From assembly GCA_023415145.1 (NCBI GenBank), contig JAEZLW010000071.1, positions 1 through 9,996 of the forward strand: a stretch of 9,996 nucleotides of DNA, written 5' to 3'. The position numbers and the translations under genes were made by a program. Of this stretch, positions 7,013-9,996 are shown one piece after another (position 1 is the first letter of the stretch; each line of letters begins with the position of its first letter). Under the pieces are notes generated by a model. The model saw only the letters and a list, made by a program, of their open reading frames with translations. It was not told the DNA's origin and ran no database searches. This DNA is from Bacillota bacterium (GTDB lineage: Bacteria > Bacillota > Clostridia > Christensenellales > Aristaeellaceae).

Positions 7013-7291
7013 TTACCGGCGTGCCGCGAAGCACTCGCTGCAATAGACGGGACGGTCGTTCTTGGGAACAAAGGGAACCTGGGTGACTGCGCCGCAGTTG
7101 GCGCACACCGCCTCGTGCATCTCACGAGGGGCCCCGGCAGCGGGACGGCTGGCCTTGCGTGCCGAACGGCAGCCCTTGCAACGGGTGGGCTCGTTCTGGA
7201 AACCTTTTTCGGCGTAGAATTCCTGCTCGCCTGCGGTAAACACGAATTCAGCACCACAGTCTTTGCAAACCAGCGTTTTGTCTTCGTACAT
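7013..7291 (-). CDS. Small zinc-ribbon protein (zf-trcl / CxxC-CxxC type)
   Basis: A 92-residue protein with four CxxC knuckles: Cys9/Cys12, Cys38/Cys41, Cys63/Cys66 and Cys84/Cys87. The first half, MYEDKTLVCKDCGAEF to a second knuckle RCKGCRSARK, is the typical zf-trcl probable zinc-ribbon domain; the second half AVCANCGAVTQVPF...PVYCSECFAARR is the CxxC-x17-CxxC type. Two zinc ions could be bound. The central linker is basic and Ala/Pro-rich. Members are widespread in Bacillota and Actinomycetota, sometimes beside cold-shock genes; their function is not established and a nucleic-acid or ribosome contact is only a guess. The ATG at 7291 has a modest GGGGG ribosome site ten bases upstream. 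It is preceded by a long structured leader or ncRNA and followed by a clean terminator, making one short transcription unit. Confidence 0.88.
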   Translation of the reverse strand: MYEDKTLVCKDCGAEFVFTAGEQEFYAEKGFQNEPTRCKGCRSARKASRPAAGAPREMHEAVCANCGAVTQVPFVPKNDRPVYCSECFAARR

Positions 7292-7324
7292 GATCTGGTA
7301 ACCCCCTGAATTTTTCTGATTCTT

Positions 7325-7540
7325 GGTTGTATGTTCGGCTGACCTGGTTTTTGACCCCACACCCGCCGGCTGGGAGGGTTGCTACTAGCGACTATGCGCC
7401 CTCACGCACTCCTCTCGGCGCTAACGCCGGCCGGACTGACAACTAGACCGCGCCATGATCGCCGGTGCTTTGACCGGTTTACGTGGACCGCTTTGCCCGC
7501 GGCTGGCATCGGTTTTCAACCACAGACCCGAAATACAACC
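7325..7540 (-). ncRNA. Candidate structured noncoding RNA / long leader (possible raiA-type, unverified)
   Basis: This 216-base stretch has no convincing frame but strong structure. Its ends pair: on the minus strand GGTTGTAT plus TTCGG (7540-7528) pairs with CCGAA-C-ATACAACC (7338-7325), 13 bp with one bulged C. Inside are hairpins at 7511-7521 (GGTT-gaa-AACC), 7488-7502 (CCGC/GCGG), 7462-7477 (CCGGT/ACCGG), 7416-7429 (CGGCG-TTAG-CGCCG) and 7395-7408 (TGCG/CGCA). The predicted transcription start falls on the first base of the closing helix. No terminator separates it from the zinc-ribbon gene 33 bases downstream, so it is either a 5' leader or is processed out. Size, closed end helix and multiple short stems in a Clostridia-like genome make the raiA RNA class the first one to test; I cannot confirm that by eye. 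The known layouts of 6S RNA, tmRNA and SRP RNA do not fit. Confidence 0.6.
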
Positions 7541-7546
7541 ATGCCT

Positions 7547-7575
7547 ATTATATAGCGTGTATTCCGAAAAAACAA
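7547..7575 (-). promoter_or_regulatory. Promoter of the structured RNA / zinc-ribbon unit
   Basis: On the minus strand, -35 TTGTTT (7570-7575) and a perfect -10 TATAAT (7547-7552) with a 17-base spacer. The expected start, about 7 bases after the -10, is G7540, the first paired base of the RNA's closing helix. It lies only 36 bases past the stop of the upstream S9 peptidase gene, with no terminator between. Confidence 0.8.
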
Positions 7576-7611
7576 GAATAATTTTGCAGCAGCACACGTT
7601 TCATGATGTAT

Positions 7612-9633
7612 TTATGAAGTTTTTCCCACCATTTCCGCATTGTTTAGCCTCTTTAGGTGCTTATCCATCCATTCTGTGATCTCAGTGAGGCGGCGGACGC
7701 GGTTTTTCGGCTTTCCGGAGCGGGACAATTCGTGGTTTTCCCCGTGAAACACACACAGCCTTGTGGGAACACCGTGGTGGCGCAGAGCGTAGAACATTTG
7801 AATGCCTTCCGCAACGGGACAGCGGAGGTCGCTGTCGCTGTGAAGGACAAGGGTGGGCGTTTTGACCCGATCGGCATATTTGAGGGGGGATTGACGCCAC
7901 ATCTGTTCTACGTCCTTCCAGCAGGAGGAGGCCATTTGATCTTCACCAAAGATGTCACCGATGTCCGACATGTTGGAGAAGGAAATCCAGCTGGCAATGC
8001 TGCGCTGGGTGGCGGCGCACAGGAAGCGGTTGGTGTGGCCGATGATCCAGTTGGTCATGAAGCCGCCGTAGCTGCCACCGGTGACGCCCATACGCTCGCC
8101 ATCCAAAAAATCAAAGGTGCGCAAAGCCGTATCCACAAAGCTTATGATGTCCCGGTAGTCCGTTTCGCCATAACGCCCCCTGATGTCCGCAAACGAGTTC
8201 CCGCCGCCGTCGGAGCCGGTGGGATTGCAGAAGATCACCGCATACCCGTTTTGCGCCCAGTACTGCATTTCGTGAAACAGCACCGTTCCATACACCGTTT
8301 TGGGCCCGCCATGGATGTCGAGTATGACCGGTGCCGTCTCTCCCGGCGCAAGGCCCATAGGCGGGATGATAAAGCCGGTAATGAGATCCCCGTTTTCGTT
8401 GGGGAATTGAACTTCCTTCGGCTTAGACAGGTCGTATTCCGCCAGGGTATCGTTCAAACAGGTCAGTTTCTTTTCCTTGCCGTCATAATTGATTTCATAG
8501 GCTTCCATACCATGCAGGCCCCGCATGCACAGGGCGAACAGCCTGCCGTCCCCCACGGTGCATTCCGCCACCAGGCCGCATTCCCGGGTTATTTGCCGGA
8601 CAGACTCTCCCTCTTTCAGGTAAAACACTTGGGAGCTGTGACCCTTCGTTGCGATGAACGCAAATCCATCCCATAAGGGGTAGAGAGCGTAGGAGTCGTT
8701 TCCCATCATCATATCACTGTTCACCGAATTGCCAAGGCTCAAATCATTCCCGTCATCCAACAATGTCACCGTGCCATCCAGAAGAGAAAAGGTATAGTAC
8801 GCTGCGTTTTCATTGACGCCATACGTATGGAAACAGTTGGCGGCTGCAACCACTCTATCCTCTGTGAGAAAGGCGGCTGCCTGGTGGGACGATTGCTTCG
8901 CAACCTTCAGTTCCCGGCTTTGTAGGGTCGTAAGGTCCAACAGCATCAATTGGTCAAACAGCGGAGCCGAATCGGTGTACGTGCAGGCCGTATACAGCGC
9001 TTGCTTTTTTGCCGGGGATAGATTCAAAAGCTGGGCCTTCGTATATTCTCCCGTGAGGGGGACGATGTTCCCTTTTTCATACAGGTACAGGCGGCTGCGG
9101 CGCTTATTGATCATACCCTCGCCGTTTGCCCAGAAAGGAAGCTCATCCATCACATCGCAGCTTTCCCGGTCTTCCTTTACTTTGGCCAGCGCTTTTTCCA
9201 GATCACCGCCGCATTCCTTCTTTGCCGCCTCCAGTTCATGGTCATACAGCGCCGTGAACAGGAAACGGTCCTTGCTGATGAACAAAAAATCTCCCACCAT
9301 GTGGGGAAGGCGAAGAAGCTCTCTGGCTTCACCGCCGGACAGCGGCAAAAATTGCAACACAGTAAGATGCTCGCCCTTCTTAACCTTCTCTTTATCCTTT
9401 TCCGTGCGCATGGCGGGGAAAACAATGCCGTCTTCCACCGGATAGTATGCCGTTACATCTTGGGAGGCCGTAAGTTGTACCGCGTTGCCATCTTTCAGGG
9501 CATATAGATCACTTACGTTCTTGTTCTCTTCTAGGTCTGCCCGCTTCAGCAGAAAATACAGCGTGTCTGAAGCCCATGTCAATTGACATGGATAAACCGA
9601 CTTGGTGAAAAAATCAATCTCAATCCGTTTCAT
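7612..9633 (-). CDS. S9-family serine peptidase (prolyl oligopeptidase / acylaminoacyl-peptidase type)
   Basis: A 673-residue cytosolic enzyme without signal peptide. The N-terminal 400 residues are the beta-propeller that screens substrates by size; the C-terminal alpha/beta-hydrolase domain begins at about 410. The oxyanion region is LDIHGGP (438-444); the nucleophile is Ser521 in GGSYGGFM; the catalytic Asp is Asp602 in HSDSDLRCP; the catalytic His is His634 in HGENHELSRSGKP. All triad residues are intact and length is normal for YuxL-like members, which cleave short peptides or acylated N-termini. The chosen ATG (9631-9633) follows AAGGAGG; a longer frame from 9660 would begin inside the -10 promoter element and is rejected. 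It appears monocistronic, divergent from the CNNM-type gene, and no terminator is visible between its stop and the RNA promoter downstream. Confidence 0.93.
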   Translation of the reverse strand: MKRIEIDFFTKSVYPCQLTWASDTLYFLLKRADLEENKNVSDLYALKDGNAVQLTASQDVTAYYPVEDGIVFPAMRTEKDKEKVKKGEHLTVLQFLPLSGGEARELLRLPHMVGDFLFISKDRFLFTALYDHELEAAKKECGGDLEKALAKVKEDRESCDVMDELPFWANGEGMINKRRSRLYLYEKGNIVPLTGEYTKAQLLNLSPAKKQALYTACTYTDSAPLFDQLMLLDLTTLQSRELKVAKQSSHQAAAFLTEDRVVAAANCFHTYGVNENAAYYTFSLLDGTVTLLDDGNDLSLGNSVNSDMMMGNDSYALYPLWDGFAFIATKGHSSQVFYLKEGESVRQITRECGLVAECTVGDGRLFALCMRGLHGMEAYEINYDGKEKKLTCLNDTLAEYDLSKPKEVQFPNENGDLITGFIIPPMGLAPGETAPVILDIHGGPKTVYGTVLFHEMQYWAQNGYAVIFCNPTGSDGGGNSFADIRGRYGETDYRDIISFVDTALRTFDFLDGERMGVTGGSYGGFMTNWIIGHTNRFLCAATQRSIASWISFSNMSDIGDIFGEDQMASSCWKDVEQMWRQSPLKYADRVKTPTLVLHSDSDLRCPVAEGIQMFYALRHHGVPTRLCVFHGENHELSRSGKPKNRVRRLTEITEWMDKHLKRLNNAEMVGKTS

Positions 9634-9658
9634 CACTTGCCTCCTTGGCTTTTTATCC

Positions 9659-9667
9659 ATTATAGCA
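9659..9667 (-). promoter_or_regulatory. Extended -10 promoter of the S9 peptidase gene
   Basis: Minus strand TGC-TATAAT (9667-9659) is an extended -10 with a perfect hexamer; no good -35 is present at the usual distance, which extended -10 promoters tolerate. Transcription from about 9652 gives a leader of about 20 bases containing AGGAGG. Confidence 0.7.
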
Positions 9668-9779
9668 GATCTGAAAACGAACGGGTTGGCAGGAACTTAA
9701 AATACATCTATCATTACATCATGTCCGATAGCGGAGTGATTGCATGCCATGAACGAACCTGGTGCATTTTCCTTCCAAT

Positions 9780-9798
9780 CATGATATACTATATCGTG
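9780..9798 (+). promoter_or_regulatory. Promoter of the CNNM-type gene with overlapping dyad
   Basis: An extended -10 TGA-TATACT (9782-9790) with a weak -35 GTGCAT at 9762-9767, 17 bases upstream. The -10 is embedded in a dyad, CATGATAT (9780-9787) and ATATCGTG (9791-9798) around ACT, with one non-identical position. It could be an operator for a repressor, or just AT-rich symmetry. It serves the gene starting at 9833. The rest of the 199-base divergent region (9634-9832) shows no other clear feature. Confidence 0.5.
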
Positions 9799-9832
9799 GC
9801 TGAAAAGCCGATCTACTAAAGGAGGTTTTACC

Positions 9833-9996
9833 TTGGCCTCTGACCCAATATGGGGCAATCTGCTGTTGCAACTGGCGCTCATTGCTGTCAATGCATTCTT
9901 TGCCGCCACCGAAATTGCTGTCATCTCTTTAAACGAGAATAAGATACGCCGCCTGGCGGAAGAAGGGGATACAAAGGCGCAGCAGCTTCTTCGCCT
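9833..9996 (+). CDS. CNNM-domain / HlyC-CorC family membrane protein (3' partial)
   Basis: The first 54 residues of a protein that continues past the window. The start is TTG at 9833 with a perfect AAAGGAGG at 9818-9825, seven bases before it. The N-terminus holds a membrane segment (about 7-32, with LALIAVNAFFAATEIAVISL), followed by NENKIRRLAEEGDTKAQQLL. A helix ending in N-A-F-F-A-A-x-E-x-A, followed by S-L-N and a charged R-R-L-A-E-E-G-D-x-x-A stretch, is the standard opening of CNNM (DUF21) proteins, formerly annotated as hemolysin C or CorC, which take part in magnesium or other cation efflux. The CBS-pair and CorC/HlyC domains expected downstream are outside the window. The family assignment is good from this stretch alone; the ion is not determined. 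Confidence 0.85.
   Translation, partial: MASDPIWGNLLLQLALIAVNAFFAATEIAVISLNENKIRRLAEEGDTKAQQLLR

Noticed and set aside
6778..7086. A 102-residue plus-strand frame through the intergenic repeats
   Set aside because: It runs through three inverted-repeat structures and a terminator and overlaps the end of the zinc-ribbon gene antisense; no ribosome site and no domain.
7325..7540. 6S RNA, tmRNA or SRP RNA
   Set aside because: 6S RNA is essentially one long helix with a central bubble, whereas this has many separate hairpins; there is no tRNA-like end or tag frame as in tmRNA, and no SRP domain loop is seen.
7657..8676. A 339-residue open frame on the plus strand
   Set aside because: It lies wholly antisense to the S9 peptidase gene, whose triad and propeller are intact; the plus-strand product has no recognisable motif and no ribosome site.
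9634..9660. Nine-residue N-terminal extension of the S9 peptidase
   Set aside because: The extended start codon falls inside the TATAAT promoter element, while ATG 9633 has AGGAGG at good spacing.

Overview
The window looks like chromosomal DNA from a low-to-moderate GC Gram-positive bacterium, most likely a Clostridia-type member of the Bacillota. The reasons are strong AGGAGG ribosome sites, SigA-type promoters (TATAAT or TATACT, several with an extended TG), frequent GTG/TTG starts, and gene families common in that group: a zf-trcl zinc-ribbon protein, an N5-(carboxyethyl)ornithine-synthase-like dehydrogenase and a MLELPE-type Fpg homologue. The genus cannot be fixed by eye. There is no phage, transposase, plasmid or CRISPR signature.

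Positions 1-4345 (+) hold the end of a four-gene Gld-type ABC transporter operon: an ATPase (5' end outside the window), an ABC-2 permease, a GldG-like membrane-anchored auxiliary protein and a DUF4340 protein. The genes are separated by only 2-18 bases. In Bacteroidota the GldA/F/G proteins serve gliding; in Bacillota the same cassette occurs without gliding and its substrate is unknown. A separate promoter at 4348 then drives a 400-residue AlaDH/PNT-superfamily dehydrogenase resembling N5-(carboxyethyl)ornithine synthase (4490-5692).

From 5699 to 9633 everything is on the minus strand: an Fpg/Nei-like glycosylase homologue that lacks the catalytic N-terminal proline; a roughly 400-base intergenic stretch with several strong inverted repeats; a small four-CxxC zinc-ribbon protein with its terminator; a 216-base stretch that looks like a structured noncoding RNA with its own promoter directly upstream of the zinc-ribbon gene; and a cytosolic S9-family serine peptidase with an intact catalytic triad. 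A divergent promoter region then leads into the start of a CNNM/HlyC-CorC-type membrane protein (TTG start at 9833), cut by the window end.

The two strongest points are the structured RNA at 7325-7540, whose 13-bp closing helix begins at the predicted transcription start, and the Fpg homologue with Leu in place of the nucleophilic Pro1. Nothing here forms an obvious new multi-gene system.
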